Numbered from the stretch's first letter, positions 25,931 through 35,230 are shown. The stretch is DNA of 64,000 bases from CSP1-1 sp035620615 (GCA_035620615.1 DASPGM010000006.1:62001-126000), one strand, 5' to 3'. Numbers and translations: made by a program. The notes: generated from the letters alone by a model not told the origin.

Positions 25931-26884
25931 ATGACCTTTCAGATAACAGAACCCATTTTAATTATAGGAATAGGTGGAGTAGGAACAAAACTAGCCCCCA
26001 AAGCAAAAGCATTCCTCAACTCGGATTGTCTTTTGATAAGCAATGACCAAAAGGACCTGAATTCTGATTTTAACTCAATTAGCATATCCACCAAATCTGT
26101 GTTAAATCCCTCAGTTCAGCTAATTAGAAACTCTACATACCAGGTTTCTGAGAATATAAAAAATGAGATTTCAAGATATTCTACTATAATTATTCTTGCT
26201 AACCTGGCTGGCAAATCTGGTGCTGCAATGGCTCCTGTCATATCACATCTTTGCTACGAAGAAAACAAAGATGTAATTTCTTTTGCAATTATGCCTTTCA
26301 AATTTGAAAAAGATAGAATTTTTCAATCAGGTATTTCATTAAAAAGACTAAGAGAGAATTCGAAATGCACTATTGTATTAGATAATGATGCATTACTTGA
26401 TAGTAATCCAGAGCTAAGTCCTTTAGCTTGTCATAAAATATCAAATGAAGCAATTTTTCAGGTAATTAGCTCATTAGGAACTACATCGATTCCTCAAGAG
26501 ACTAACATTTTGTCCACAAGTAAAGACGTTCAAAATGTAGAAGAGTCATTGAAAGATTCGTTAAGGATGCTCTATGAGGATGCACCACCAAATAGTGTAA
26601 AGCGTTCCATACTCTATGTTCTTGGAGGAAATAATGTTGCTGGAGGAATACTAAACTCTATTACAAATATTGCAAGTGGTGTTTTTAATCAAGAAAATAC
26701 TAGTGTTATTTCTTCAATTAATACTGCAGAAAAATCCAAAGTCGTCATGTTATCCTCTGTTCAAGGCGAGACGCATTTTGATAGATATGATCCCTTGGGA
26801 GTCATTTCCAAAGAAAATACTCTTGATTGGGAACAGCCTGAATGCAGTATTGATTGTGAACTTGAATTATATCAATTAGAATAA
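25931..26884 (+). CDS. FtsZ-like tubulin-superfamily protein with degenerate GTP-binding loop
   Basis: A 317-residue protein whose N terminus, IIGIGGVGTKLAPKA, aligns with the first glycine loop of FtsZ. Where FtsZ has the signature GGGTGTG followed by APVIA, this protein has AGKSGAAM followed by APVIS (residues 93-105), so only the flank is kept. No NxDxxD catalytic loop is visible. From memory, ammonia-oxidising archaea divide with Cdv/ESCRT-like proteins and their FtsZ homologue is not a classical divisome component. GTP hydrolysis is doubtful. It has a GGTGG ribosome-binding stretch just before the ATG. The 3' end lies seven bases from the convergent L31e gene. Confidence 0.78.
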   Translation: MTFQITEPILIIGIGGVGTKLAPKAKAFLNSDCLLISNDQKDLNSDFNSISISTKSVLNPSVQLIRNSTYQVSENIKNEISRYSTIIILANLAGKSGAAMAPVISHLCYEENKDVISFAIMPFKFEKDRIFQSGISLKRLRENSKCTIVLDNDALLDSNPELSPLACHKISNEAIFQVISSLGTTSIPQETNILSTSKDVQNVEESLKDSLRMLYEDAPPNSVKRSILYVLGGNNVAGGILNSITNIASGVFNQENTSVISSINTAEKSKVVMLSSVQGETHFDRYDPLGVISKENTLDWEQPECSIDCELELYQLE

Positions 26885-26891
26885 AATAATT

Positions 26892-27422
26892 TTATTTAGA
26901 TTTCTTTTTAGGTTTATCTTTTTTACTTGCTGCCTTTTTTGAATCCTTTGACTTTGCTTTTTTTGTTGGTTCTTTTGCTTTAGGTTTTTGTTCTTTAGCT
27001 TTTGGTGTTGGTTCTTTAGCTTTTGGTGTTGGTTCTTTTGCTTTAGGTGTTGGTTCCTCTTTTTCTTCTGTACTTGATTCGATTTGTTTTGTTTCAGATT
27101 CTGGTTTTTCTTCTACTTCAGGCATTTTCTTTTCTTTTGTTGGTTCTACAGCTTCTTCGATTTCTTTTTCGTATGGAGAAACTAAAACAAATCCTTCATC
27201 AGTTTTTGTCATTCTTACTCTAATTTTTCGAGGAGGATGTTTTATTCCACGTTTCCAGATCTGATGATTAACACTTTCTTCAATTTTGATTTCTTCAGTT
27301 TTCATATGATGTCTAGCATATTCTTTGACCATATTGACTGCCCTTTTTGCTCTTTGATTATCTGGGGATAACAATACTTTACCCAAGTTTATTGTATAAA
27401 CGCGTTCAAGTTCCTGAGACAT
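26892..27422 (-). CDS. rpl31e: Ribosomal protein L31e with long Lys-rich tail
   Basis: The first 85 residues are a normal L31e (VYTINLGKVLLSPDNQRAKRA near residue 8, then KIRVRMTKT). Most archaeal L31e proteins end there, but this one continues for about 90 residues of Lys, Glu, Pro and Thr, including tandem KEPTPKA units. The tail is predicted disordered and strongly charged. It starts directly after the L39e stop with no spacer, so the two are coupled. The tail's function is unknown; RNA or ribosome contact is a guess. Confidence 0.93.
   Translation of the reverse strand: MSQELERVYTINLGKVLLSPDNQRAKRAVNMVKEYARHHMKTEEIKIEESVNHQIWKRGIKHPPRKIRVRMTKTDEGFVLVSPYEKEIEEAVEPTKEKKMPEVEEKPESETKQIESSTEEKEEPTPKAKEPTPKAKEPTPKAKEQKPKAKEPTKKAKSKDSKKAASKKDKPKKKSK
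26970..27053. repeat. 21-base tandem repeats encoding the L31e tail
   Basis: Three near-identical 21-base units (such as TTCTTTAGCTTTTGGTGTTG plus G) occupy 26991-27053, with a diverged fourth unit before them at 26970. On the minus strand each unit encodes KEPTPKA. The period is in frame, so copy number can change without breaking the gene. Confidence 0.88.
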
Positions 27423-27581
27423 TTAACCAACCTCTACGTCTGTAGAACGCCATGCTCTTCTCTTAGGATTTGTACGAACTGATCTTTTAGTTCTAAGAAT
27501 AACCCAGGCTGGAACAGAAGATGCTTGTTTAGTTTTTTTCAACAATCTATTCTTTCTTCCTGAATGCTTACGTGCAGCCAT
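27423..27581 (-). CDS. rpl39e: Ribosomal protein L39e
   Basis: A 52-residue basic protein of the large subunit near the exit tunnel. The family motif GRKNRLLKKTKQ near residue 8 is followed by PAWVILRTKR and RRAWRST. The ATG is at 27581 and the TAA at 27423-27425, directly abutting the L31e start. I checked the frame codon by codon. Confidence 0.95.
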   Translation of the reverse strand: MAARKHSGRKNRLLKKTKQASSVPAWVILRTKRSVRTNPKRRAWRSTDVEVG

Positions 27582-27602
27582 AAAAATTCAGGCAAGCCAA
27601 GC

Positions 27603-27614
27603 TCTTTTTAAATG
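27603..27614 (-). promoter_or_regulatory. TATA-like box of the rpl39e-rpl31e operon
   Basis: Minus strand CATTTAAAAAGA, centred about 27 bases before the L39e ATG. It suggests a leaderless ribosomal-protein transcript. It lies just outside the end of the Nudix gene. Confidence 0.5.
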
Positions 27615-27618
27615 AATC

Positions 27619-28167
27619 TCAAATTGCTAAACGATTTACAACTTGTTTTAAGATTCTTGCAGAAGCACCCCATACTATTTTCTCATTGTAAGTGAAAACA
27701 TACATTTCTTGAATTGATTGATGATTTGGGTCACGGTCATAGTCAAGAGTTTGCAATAGCGGAATCAAAGGTATATGAAAAATTGACTCTACTTCTGAAT
27801 TGGATTTAAGTTTAGGAATATTATCAAGTATACAAACAAAAGGAGTTATTGTAAAACCAGAATTAAGAGTAGATACGTTTCCCAATTGACCAACTACATC
27901 ATCTCTGGATATAGTTAAACCAACTTCTTCTTCAGTTTCACGGAGTGCAGTATCAAGCAAATCAATATCATCTGCTGTCCATCTTCCACCTGGAAAAGCA
28001 ATTTCTCCTGCATGGTTATGCAAATTCTTTGCTTTTTTTATCATCAATATTTTTGGCTCCATTCCATAAATGATTATGAGTACCGAGGAAAGTTTGGTAT
28101 TTCCATCATGTTTTGGGTTTGGAAAAAGTTTACTAGATAGTTGAGCCTTGAGAATATTTGTATCCAT
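27619..28167 (-). CDS. Nudix hydrolase, CoA pyrophosphatase-like
   Basis: A 182-residue Nudix enzyme. The Nudix box runs from FPGGRW near residue 58 to RETEEEVGL near 75, with Asp where many family members have the first Glu. The upstream HAGEIAFPGG sequence is characteristic of the NUDT7/NUDT8/YeaB group, which hydrolyses CoA and its thioesters. Housekeeping of CoA or nucleotide pools is therefore likely. ATG start at 28167, divergent from the methylene-THF reductase-like gene. Confidence 0.82.
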   Translation of the reverse strand: MDTNILKAQLSSKLFPNPKHDGNTKLSSVLIIIYGMEPKILMIKKAKNLHNHAGEIAFPGGRWTADDIDLLDTALRETEEEVGLTISRDDVVGQLGNVSTLNSGFTITPFVCILDNIPKLKSNSEVESIFHIPLIPLLQTLDYDRDPNHQSIQEMYVFTYNEKIVWGASARILKQVVNRLAI

Positions 28168-28243
28168 ACTGATTTAATATACATCACTTCGTTATTGATT
28201 TTATTGTTCAAAGGTTTTAATCAAGTAAATTGAAAGCACTCTA

Positions 28244-28993
28244 ATGACATTTCGATATGAGATCAATCCACCTAAAATTCTACAGAATTCTTTGACCCAA
28301 GAAGATTCTCTAAAACAATTAGATGTAGTGAATCTGAGAGTTTCTGAGATTGAATCATTTTGTGATGGCATTCATTTTACCGATTCTGTACTAGGAATTC
28401 CAAGAATTTCTCCTATTGCTGCTGGAAAATTAATTCGTAAATCGTATCAGAATATTGAGATTACAGTAAGTTTGCGTGTAAGGGACAAGAATCTTACTAC
28501 ACTGAGGGAGTTAATGGAACAGTCTGTGGCTGAAAAAATCAATGGGGTGTTAATTCTAAAAGGGGATGCATCGCCCACAGAGCAAAAGGATTCGGGTTTA
28601 ATTCCAAGCAGTACTGTGAAATACTTTAACGAGTTGGGATTTAATAAAAAATTAGATATTTTCTTATCTTTACCTAATTATCCTAATTTTGAAAAGATTC
28701 AAAAAAAAATAGATGCTGAACCTACAGGATTTATTACTCAGGTAATTCATTCGGCAGATGAAGTTTCTCGAATTGTGGATAAGCTCAAACCTGATGGATT
28801 TAAAATAATTCCTTGCATCTTATTGCCATCTGAAAAAAATTCCAAATCCGCTGAATTTCTTAAATTAGATTGGTCAAAATACAAAGATTCAGTAGAAGAT
28901 TTCATAAAACAAGTGCATCAGATAGCTGGAGATGTTCTTATTACTTCCCCTAATGATTTTAGTTATGCAAAGGAAATTCTTGCTAAACTATAG
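28244..28993 (+). CDS. Methylenetetrahydrofolate reductase-like TIM-barrel protein
   Basis: A 249-residue protein that begins FRYEINPPK, as MetF-type reductases do, and keeps barrel motifs such as ITVSLRVRD near residue 71 and NGVLILKGD near 98. It is shorter than bacterial MetF (about 290 residues), and the flavin-binding motifs are hard to place by eye. It converges on the cobalamin methionine synthase with a 6-base overlap, which supports a role in one-carbon supply for methionine. Cofactor and activity are inferred. Confidence 0.7.
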   Translation: MTFRYEINPPKILQNSLTQEDSLKQLDVVNLRVSEIESFCDGIHFTDSVLGIPRISPIAAGKLIRKSYQNIEITVSLRVRDKNLTTLRELMEQSVAEKINGVLILKGDASPTEQKDSGLIPSSTVKYFNELGFNKKLDIFLSLPNYPNFEKIQKKIDAEPTGFITQVIHSADEVSRIVDKLKPDGFKIIPCILLPSEKNSKSAEFLKLDWSKYKDSVEDFIKQVHQIAGDVLITSPNDFSYAKEILAKL

Positions 28994-31489
28994 AACAAAA
29001 TATTCTGCTTCTGGATGATGAACTATAATTGCTGCAGTTGACTGTTCTGGTATTATTTGACCTGATTCTGTGAGTGTCATGCCTGACTTTTCAGGTTCAA
29101 GTAATTTCCATACAAGAGTATGTTGCATTACATCTGGACAACTTGGGTATCCCCAGCTATACCTTAGACCCCGATTTTCTCCAATGTTTAATTCTGATTT
29201 TATTTTGCGGTTTACCCATTCTGCTAATGCCTCTGCAAATTCTACTGATAATCCGTGCAGATAGTACGAATCAGTATACTTGTCGTGTTTATTCCACTGT
29301 TCAATGATTTCTGAAACTTTGTTACCTGCAGTAACTGATTGAAATGCAACAATATCATCTTCTCCAAAATAGTCAGAGAGACAGAGATGTTTATCTTTCG
29401 ATGATCTAGGAAAGTCAAAGATAATTTTTTCGCCACTTGAATGCTCCACTTCTAACTTTCCATCTTTGTTATGACATTTGAAATAGCCATATACTAATTG
29501 TGGTTCAAAAAGACTTTCGTTTTTTATCCGTGTTTTCCATTCTTCAAATAACTTCTCATGATCTTCTTCAGAGTCTTTTCCTGCTTTTCCTCGAAGACCC
29601 CAAGACAATTTGAAAAGAGATCTCTTATCAATTAGATTCCATACCTCATCCATGTTAATTTGTGACGACTTTAAGCGAATAGGTGTGTCTAGACTCGGCG
29701 CAACAGGAGGACTCACAGGCTTGATTTTGCTATGTGGGAATTCTGCCAATTCTGCAGGCTCTTTAGAAGTTTCTTTCCACTTTTCTAATTTTTCCTTCCA
29801 TGTTTTGAGAAGATTATCTTTTTCATCAGAAACTAGTTTGTCCATTGTTTTTAGTCCTTCAAACATTGTATTACAATAAAATACTCCAGACTCGTAGATT
29901 CCACCTTCTTTTGCAATTCTGTTGATGTAGTTAGTGTTAATAGCAGCACCACCACATAAAACCGGAATTTTCATGTTAGTTTTTCGTGCATGCTCTACAA
30001 AAAATTGCATTTGTTTTGATGTTGATACTAGTAAGGCAGACAGTCCTATTGCGTTAGGTTTGACTTCGTCAATTTTTTCTAGGAATTTTTGTAGTGGAAC
30101 TTGCTTTCCCAAATCATAAACAGTATATCCATTATTTTCAAAAATTGTTTTTACGAGATTCTTTCCTATATCATGGACGTCTCCATACACAGTTCCTAAG
30201 ACCAGCTTACCTTTGCTTGTTCCTTCTTCTTTTAGCAAATATTTTTCAAGCTCAACTACTGCTGCCTTCATGCATTCAGCTGACTTTAGAACAAAAGGTA
30301 AAATCAATTCACCAGCACCAAACTTGTCTCCAACTTCTTTCATGGCAGGAAGTAAATCCTCATTTAGAGTCTTGATTGCACCTTCGTGCGTCATCTCTTT
30401 TGGCACATTAAGACTAAGAATTCCATCTTTTTCAATTAACAAATTTGTTTTTTCAATTTTTTCGGCAATAGCTGTAACTACGTCATTTTGTATTCCGTCC
30501 TTTAGACGATTAACAATTCTAAAGTTTGATTTTTTTCCTGCATTCCATGAAGGATCAAGGTCAACCTTTTTGGAAGTAGAACCAGCTTGTGGGCCAGCCT
30601 TTTCAATGTGTGTGATAAAATCTGAAAGAGCGTTTTGATGTGTATTAAAAATGAGATCTTCTGCTAGTTTTTTCTCTTTTGCATCAATTTCACCATATGG
30701 AATGATTTCTTTTGCATTGACAATTGCACAGTCAAGACCTGCTTTTACTGCATGATACAAAAATACAGAGTTTAGAATTTTTCTTGCATAGGGAGTCAGT
30801 CCAAAGCTGATATTACTTAGACCAAGGACTGTATACGAATGTGGAAAATTTTCTTTGACGAGTTTTATTCCTTCTAATGTGTTTTTGCCAGCTTCTAAAA
30901 ATTCAGTCTCTCCAGTGGCTAGAGTAAATGTTAATACATCGAAGAGGAATTGTTCTGGTTTTAATCCATATTCTTTTCCTGTCTCTAGCAAAAGTTTTGC
31001 AGTTTGTAATTTTTCTTGAGGAGTCTTTGCCATTCCTTTTGGGCCAATACATAATGCGATAGCTGGAACACCATATTTTGCCATAAGTGGTGCTAATTTT
31101 TTAAAACGTGTACCATCCCCTTCAAGATTTATTGAATTAATTATTGGTCTTCCAGGAATTTGTTCGATTGCAGATTCTATAACGTCTGGATCTGTGGAAT
31201 CAATTACAAGTGGTGCATCAACTTCTAAACTGATTTTTTTTACAAGTTTTAGCATAAACTCTTTTTCATCAGCACGTTCAGTTGTTGCAACACATACATC
31301 AATACAATGAGCCCCCTCTTCTACCTGAGATCTAGCCAAGTCAACTAGCCCATCAAAATCGTCATTTAGTACCATTTGTTTTGCTTTACGTGAACCTTGA
31401 GTGTTTACACGCTCGCCGATGATTAAGGGAGGTGGCAATTGCTTTAGCTCAACTGCCTTTAATGCAGAACTTACTCTTGGGATACTCAA
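28988..31489 (-). CDS. metH: Cobalamin-dependent methionine synthase: folate, B12 and activation domains
   Basis: An 833-residue protein with the MetH domains that follow the homocysteine-binding domain. The pterin-binding barrel starts IIGERVNTQGSRK near residue 23. The B12 domain carries the DxHxxG motif as DVHDIGKN near 435, with cap helices before it. The C-terminal reactivation domain contains RGLRYSWGYPSCPD near 778 and SGMTLTESG near 805, which binds S-adenosylmethionine. It starts with TTG at 31489, 46 bases after the homocysteine half, so the pair forms a split MetH. It needs a cobamide, which this lineage can make. Confidence 0.93.
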   Translation of the reverse strand: MSIPRVSSALKAVELKQLPPPLIIGERVNTQGSRKAKQMVLNDDFDGLVDLARSQVEEGAHCIDVCVATTERADEKEFMLKLVKKISLEVDAPLVIDSTDPDVIESAIEQIPGRPIINSINLEGDGTRFKKLAPLMAKYGVPAIALCIGPKGMAKTPQEKLQTAKLLLETGKEYGLKPEQFLFDVLTFTLATGETEFLEAGKNTLEGIKLVKENFPHSYTVLGLSNISFGLTPYARKILNSVFLYHAVKAGLDCAIVNAKEIIPYGEIDAKEKKLAEDLIFNTHQNALSDFITHIEKAGPQAGSTSKKVDLDPSWNAGKKSNFRIVNRLKDGIQNDVVTAIAEKIEKTNLLIEKDGILSLNVPKEMTHEGAIKTLNEDLLPAMKEVGDKFGAGELILPFVLKSAECMKAAVVELEKYLLKEEGTSKGKLVLGTVYGDVHDIGKNLVKTIFENNGYTVYDLGKQVPLQKFLEKIDEVKPNAIGLSALLVSTSKQMQFFVEHARKTNMKIPVLCGGAAINTNYINRIAKEGGIYESGVFYCNTMFEGLKTMDKLVSDEKDNLLKTWKEKLEKWKETSKEPAELAEFPHSKIKPVSPPVAPSLDTPIRLKSSQINMDEVWNLIDKRSLFKLSWGLRGKAGKDSEEDHEKLFEEWKTRIKNESLFEPQLVYGYFKCHNKDGKLEVEHSSGEKIIFDFPRSSKDKHLCLSDYFGEDDIVAFQSVTAGNKVSEIIEQWNKHDKYTDSYYLHGLSVEFAEALAEWVNRKIKSELNIGENRGLRYSWGYPSCPDVMQHTLVWKLLEPEKSGMTLTESGQIIPEQSTAAIIVHHPEAEYFVL

Positions 31490-31535
31490 TGTTACCTATT
31501 ATTTCGATTTTTCTAAATACTTAACCCTAATTGGA

Positions 31536-32483
31536 TTAAGCTTTTTCATCAATTACTTTCCTAAGGGCAGCTATATGATGTGGATTTGTTCCACAACAGC
31601 CACCAATAATTCTGATTTTTCCATATTTTGAAATAAAATCTTTTAATGCTTTTGCCATATCATCTGGAGTCATTTTGTATTCTGCATGTCCTCCAATATT
31701 TTCTGGCATTCCAGCATTAGGGACAACTAGTAAATTATGAGTATTTTGTTCGTTTAACCATCGAACACTTTGTGTCATTTCAAGTGGACCAGTAGAGCAG
31801 TTTAACCCAAATACATCAATTCCCATATCTGAAACTGTAGTGTATGCAGCTTGAATATTGGTTCCAAGTAACATCTTGCCATATTGATCAAGAGTTGTAT
31901 TAGCAATGAGTGGTATTTTTTTTCCAATTTTTTTCATAGCATTATGACAACCTTCTATGGCAAGTTTTACTTCTAAGATATCTTGACTTGTTTCAATTAC
32001 TAAGGCATCTACACCTCCCAAGATCAAGCCTTCTGCTTGAAGCTCAAATGCTTGCCTTATTTCATCTAGTGGAATTTGGCCTAGATCAGGATCATTTGAG
32101 CTTGGCAAAAAACCAGTTGGGCCAAGTGAACCTATTACATACCGTGGTTTATCAGAATACTCTGAAGCTACATCGACTGCAAGCTTTGCAATTTTTTGAT
32201 TAAACTCTACTGTTTGATTGCCAAATCCATATTCATCAAGTTTTAACTTGTTGGACCCAAACGAATTTGTTTCAATGCAATCTGCCCCTGCATCAAGATA
32301 GCTCCTATGAATTTTTTTTATCCATTCTGGTTTTGTTAAAATTAATCCATCGTTAAAACCATCTTTACCTTCTGGAAAGTCTTCTGGCTTGGGATTTAAT
32401 TTTTGAATTTCAGTTCCCATTGCTCCATCAAATAAAAGAATCTTTTTTTCTAGAGCCTTTAAAAATGGGTCCTTGTTAATCAA
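31536..32483 (-). CDS. metH: Homocysteine S-methyltransferase domain of split methionine synthase
   Basis: A 315-residue homocysteine-binding barrel equivalent to the first MetH domain. It opens with LLFDGAMGTEIQ near residue 16. The zinc ligands are the Cys in FGLNCSTGP near 230 and the CC pair in GGCCGTNPHH near 296. It starts with TTG at 32483 and precedes the second half of MetH. A free-standing homocysteine methyltransferase is possible, but the neighbour makes the split enzyme the better call. Confidence 0.92.
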   Translation of the reverse strand: MINKDPFLKALEKKILLFDGAMGTEIQKLNPKPEDFPEGKDGFNDGLILTKPEWIKKIHRSYLDAGADCIETNSFGSNKLKLDEYGFGNQTVEFNQKIAKLAVDVASEYSDKPRYVIGSLGPTGFLPSSNDPDLGQIPLDEIRQAFELQAEGLILGGVDALVIETSQDILEVKLAIEGCHNAMKKIGKKIPLIANTTLDQYGKMLLGTNIQAAYTTVSDMGIDVFGLNCSTGPLEMTQSVRWLNEQNTHNLLVVPNAGMPENIGGHAEYKMTPDDMAKALKDFISKYGKIRIIGGCCGTNPHHIAALRKVIDEKA

Positions 32484-32602
32484 TTAACTCATTTTTATGT
32501 AGAATCCAAGTTTAATTTATTTGCAAATGGTTTGAATTCACATTTATGTTAATTTAATCAGCATGTTTCAAATTAGGAGGCAATTAAAGGGTTTTAGTTA
32601 TT

Positions 32603-33703
32603 ATGCAACAAATTAGTATTAATAATTTAGTTAGAGGTACCACACTTTTTCAGCATGCAGGAATTTCAATTATCTTTATTTTCATGCCTATAATTGCAAG
32701 AGGGGTAACTGATTCTCTTTTTGAAATTGGAATAATTGTTGCCTCGTTTAGTTTTGCACAAATTCTATCTGAAATTTATTTTGGAAGAATTTCAGACAAG
32801 AAAGGAACAAGACTTCTTTTTATTCGTGCAGGATTTATTGGATGCGCCATAACTTTTGCTTTACATTATTGGGCAACCGATCCACTCACTTTATTGTTAG
32901 CCAGACTTGGTGCAGGAGTAGCAAGTGGGATTATGATTCCTGCAATGATTGCCTACATTTACGAAAATGGAAAAGAAAAAGCTAAAGTTGCATCTGTGAT
33001 TTCATTTCATGCACTTGGGTGGTTAGTTGGAATAGTTGCAGCTGGCATTGTAAACGATGATAGATTAATTTTTCTAATAAGCGCAGGATTTTTTTTGGCT
33101 GGTTTAGTTGTATCCACTAGATTACCAAATATTGTGTTAGAAAAAGAATTGGGTCCAGGAACTATTAGAAAAATTATTTCAAAAAATAGATTTATGTTTT
33201 TATCATTGCTAATGAGACATGTAGGAGCAGCTTCTGTTTGGACGATTCTTCCAATAATATTAATGGAGAAGATGGGAGCACAGCTCTATGAAATTTCAAT
33301 TGTGTTTATTGCCAACACTTTGACTTCGTTTATCATTATGAATTTGATGGCAAGTAGAATTAAAATTAAAAATATTACAAAATTTAAGATAGGAATTGGC
33401 TTAACTACATTTGTATTCATTGGACTAATGCTAATTACAGAATGGTGGATGGCAATTCCATTTATGGCATTAGTTGGTGCAACATGGGCATTTCTTTTCA
33501 TAGGAGGAAATTTTTATCTAATGGAGAATTTTCCAAAATCAACTTCAACTAGTATTTTTAGCTCCACTCTTTCTATTGCAACTGTAATAGGGCCAGTTAT
33601 TGCAGGAACACTTGCATTTTATTTTGAGTATGTTCATGTAATGATATTTGCAATTGCAATAATTATTTTTGGGTTTTTAATTTCATTAAAGATAAAAGAT
33701 TAG
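32603..33703 (+). CDS. Major facilitator superfamily transporter
   Basis: A 366-residue multi-helix membrane protein. The motif GRISDKKGTR near residue 55 matches the MFS loop 2-3 signature, and about 11-12 hydrophobic segments are visible. Substrate unknown. The 3' end overlaps the convergent ABC permease by four bases. A similar carrier lies at 57906. Efflux of a metabolite is a reasonable guess only. Confidence 0.82.
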   Translation: MQQISINNLVRGTTLFQHAGISIIFIFMPIIARGVTDSLFEIGIIVASFSFAQILSEIYFGRISDKKGTRLLFIRAGFIGCAITFALHYWATDPLTLLLARLGAGVASGIMIPAMIAYIYENGKEKAKVASVISFHALGWLVGIVAAGIVNDDRLIFLISAGFFLAGLVVSTRLPNIVLEKELGPGTIRKIISKNRFMFLSLLMRHVGAASVWTILPIILMEKMGAQLYEISIVFIANTLTSFIIMNLMASRIKIKNITKFKIGIGLTTFVFIGLMLITEWWMAIPFMALVGATWAFLFIGGNFYLMENFPKSTSTSIFSSTLSIATVIGPVIAGTLAFYFEYVHVMIFAIAIIIFGFLISLKIKD

Positions 33704-34458
33704 CCCAAACCCCATCTAAACATGACTTTTTTTTCTATTTTTTTAAAAACAAAACCATCAATCAAAATCCCAATGGCCATTATTACAAGCATTATTAAGA
33801 TAACCTGAGAGACATCTCCTAACTGTCTACCTACATTTAACAAAAATCCCAATCCTAGAAATGAAAAAAGAATCTCAGCGCCAATTACTCCTCTCCAAGC
33901 AAAAGCCCAACCTTGCTTAAATCCTGAAATCATGTAAGGAAAAGCAGCTGGAATCAAAATACTTGTAATTAATTGACTGCCTCTTGCTCCCATGTTTCTT
34001 GCAGCATCAATATAATTTGGATCAATATTTTTTACACCAGTATAGGTATTGATAGTAACAGCAAACAAAGAGCTTGCAACTGTAACAAAAATTATTCCAG
34101 CATCTGTAACACCAAACCAAAGTAAGGCAAGAGGAACCCATGCAACTGATGGGATTGATTGTAATCCTAAAACTAACGAACCTATAGTTTGGTTAACTAT
34201 GTTAATTCTTGCCATAAAAATTCCAAGTGACATACCACCAATTATTGCAATTGCAAGCCCGATAATTAATCTCCACAAACTGGTACCTATACCAAAAAAT
34301 AAACTAGCATCTATTGCAGTAAACACAAGATCTTCTATCACCTCTACAGGGGATGGAAAAATTGTATTTGGCCAAATTCCAACAGTTGCAATTACTTGCC
34401 ATATCACTATAATTATTCCATAAAAAGCAATTTTTTTCCCTAAAACTTTTTTATTCAT
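33700..34458 (-). CDS. ABC transporter permease (nitrate/sulfonate/taurine type)
   Basis: Inner-membrane channel subunit of 252 residues with about six helices. The EAA loop appears as AARNMGARGSQLITSILIPAAFP in the second half. I chose the ATG at 34458, one base after the ATPase stop; an upstream ATG at 34545 would lie inside the ATPase gene. Third gene of a binding protein-ATPase-permease operon. Confidence 0.88.
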   Translation of the reverse strand: MNKKVLGKKIAFYGIIIVIWQVIATVGIWPNTIFPSPVEVIEDLVFTAIDASLFFGIGTSLWRLIIGLAIAIIGGMSLGIFMARINIVNQTIGSLVLGLQSIPSVAWVPLALLWFGVTDAGIIFVTVASSLFAVTINTYTGVKNIDPNYIDAARNMGARGSQLITSILIPAAFPYMISGFKQGWAFAWRGVIGAEILFSFLGLGFLLNVGRQLGDVSQVILIMLVIMAIGILIDGFVFKKIEKKVMFRWGLG

Positions 34459-34459
34459 A

Positions 34460-35230
34460 TTAATCACTAGATGAGGTACCTTTGACTTCTGGTCTAAGTT
34501 CAGAAAGTATTTCTTTTTGATATTTTGTAAGATTTTCATCTTCAACTAAGCGTGGTCGATTATAATCAATTGTAATTTCTTTTTTAACAGATGAAGGTCT
34601 ATTTTTCAAAATAACCACCTTGTTTCCAAGAACTACTGCTTCGGCAACATTATGTGTGACAAATACAATTGTTTTTTTGGTTTTTTCCCAAATTAGCTGC
34701 AATTCGACAAGCAAAAGGTCTCTTGTTTGAGCATCAAGTGCTGCAAATGGTTCATCCATAAGTAACACATCAGGATCCATAACTAGAGCTCTAGCAATTG
34801 CTACTCTTTGTTTCATTCCAGTAGAAAGCTGAAAAGTATAGGAATCTGTAAATTTTGTAAGTTGCATCATGTCTAAAAATCGTTTAGAAATTTGTGAACG
34901 TTCTTCCTTTGGGATTCCAGCAATTTTTAAGCCAAATTCAACATTATCTTTGACCTTAAGCCATGGAAAAAGGGCGCCCTCTTGAAATACTAGAATTCTT
35001 TCTGGGCCAGTACTAGTTATTGGCTTGCCATCAAATAGTATCTCACCCTCATCTGGGAGGGATAAACCCGCTGCTATTCTCAGAAATGTAGATTTCCCAC
35101 ATCCAGAGGGGCCTACTAAACATACAAAGTCTCCAGCTTCAATTTTAAGATCAAGACCTCCCAAAGCCTTTAGCTGATGTCCATTATGCTCAAAATATTT
35201 GACAATGTTTTTGGCTTCAAGTTTTGTCAT
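34460..35230 (-). CDS. ABC transporter ATPase (nitrate/sulfonate/taurine type)
   Basis: A 256-residue ATP-binding subunit. Walker A is GPSGCGKST near residue 39, the signature is LSTGMKQRVAIARAL near 134 (with T in place of the usual G), Walker B is VLLMDEPFAALD near 156, and the switch His is in VTHNVAEA. It overlaps the binding-protein gene by four bases and precedes the permease. Most similar in layout to SsuB/TauB/NrtD proteins. Confidence 0.9.
   Translation of the reverse strand: MTKLEAKNIVKYFEHNGHQLKALGGLDLKIEAGDFVCLVGPSGCGKSTFLRIAAGLSLPDEGEILFDGKPITSTGPERILVFQEGALFPWLKVKDNVEFGLKIAGIPKEERSQISKRFLDMMQLTKFTDSYTFQLSTGMKQRVAIARALVMDPDVLLMDEPFAALDAQTRDLLLVELQLIWEKTKKTIVFVTHNVAEAVVLGNKVVILKNRPSSVKKEITIDYNRPRLVEDENLTKYQKEILSELRPEVKGTSSSD

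Noticed and set aside
26970..27053. CRISPR-like direct repeats
   Set aside because: The repeats are contiguous 21-base in-frame units without spacers and encode the L31e tail.
31490..31535. Possible sequencing frameshift splitting metH
   Set aside because: The break falls exactly between domains, both halves have their own start and stop, and 46 bases of spacer separate them.
34459..34545. Upstream ATG giving a longer ABC permease
   Set aside because: It lies inside the ATPase coding region and adds a polar, non-family N terminus.
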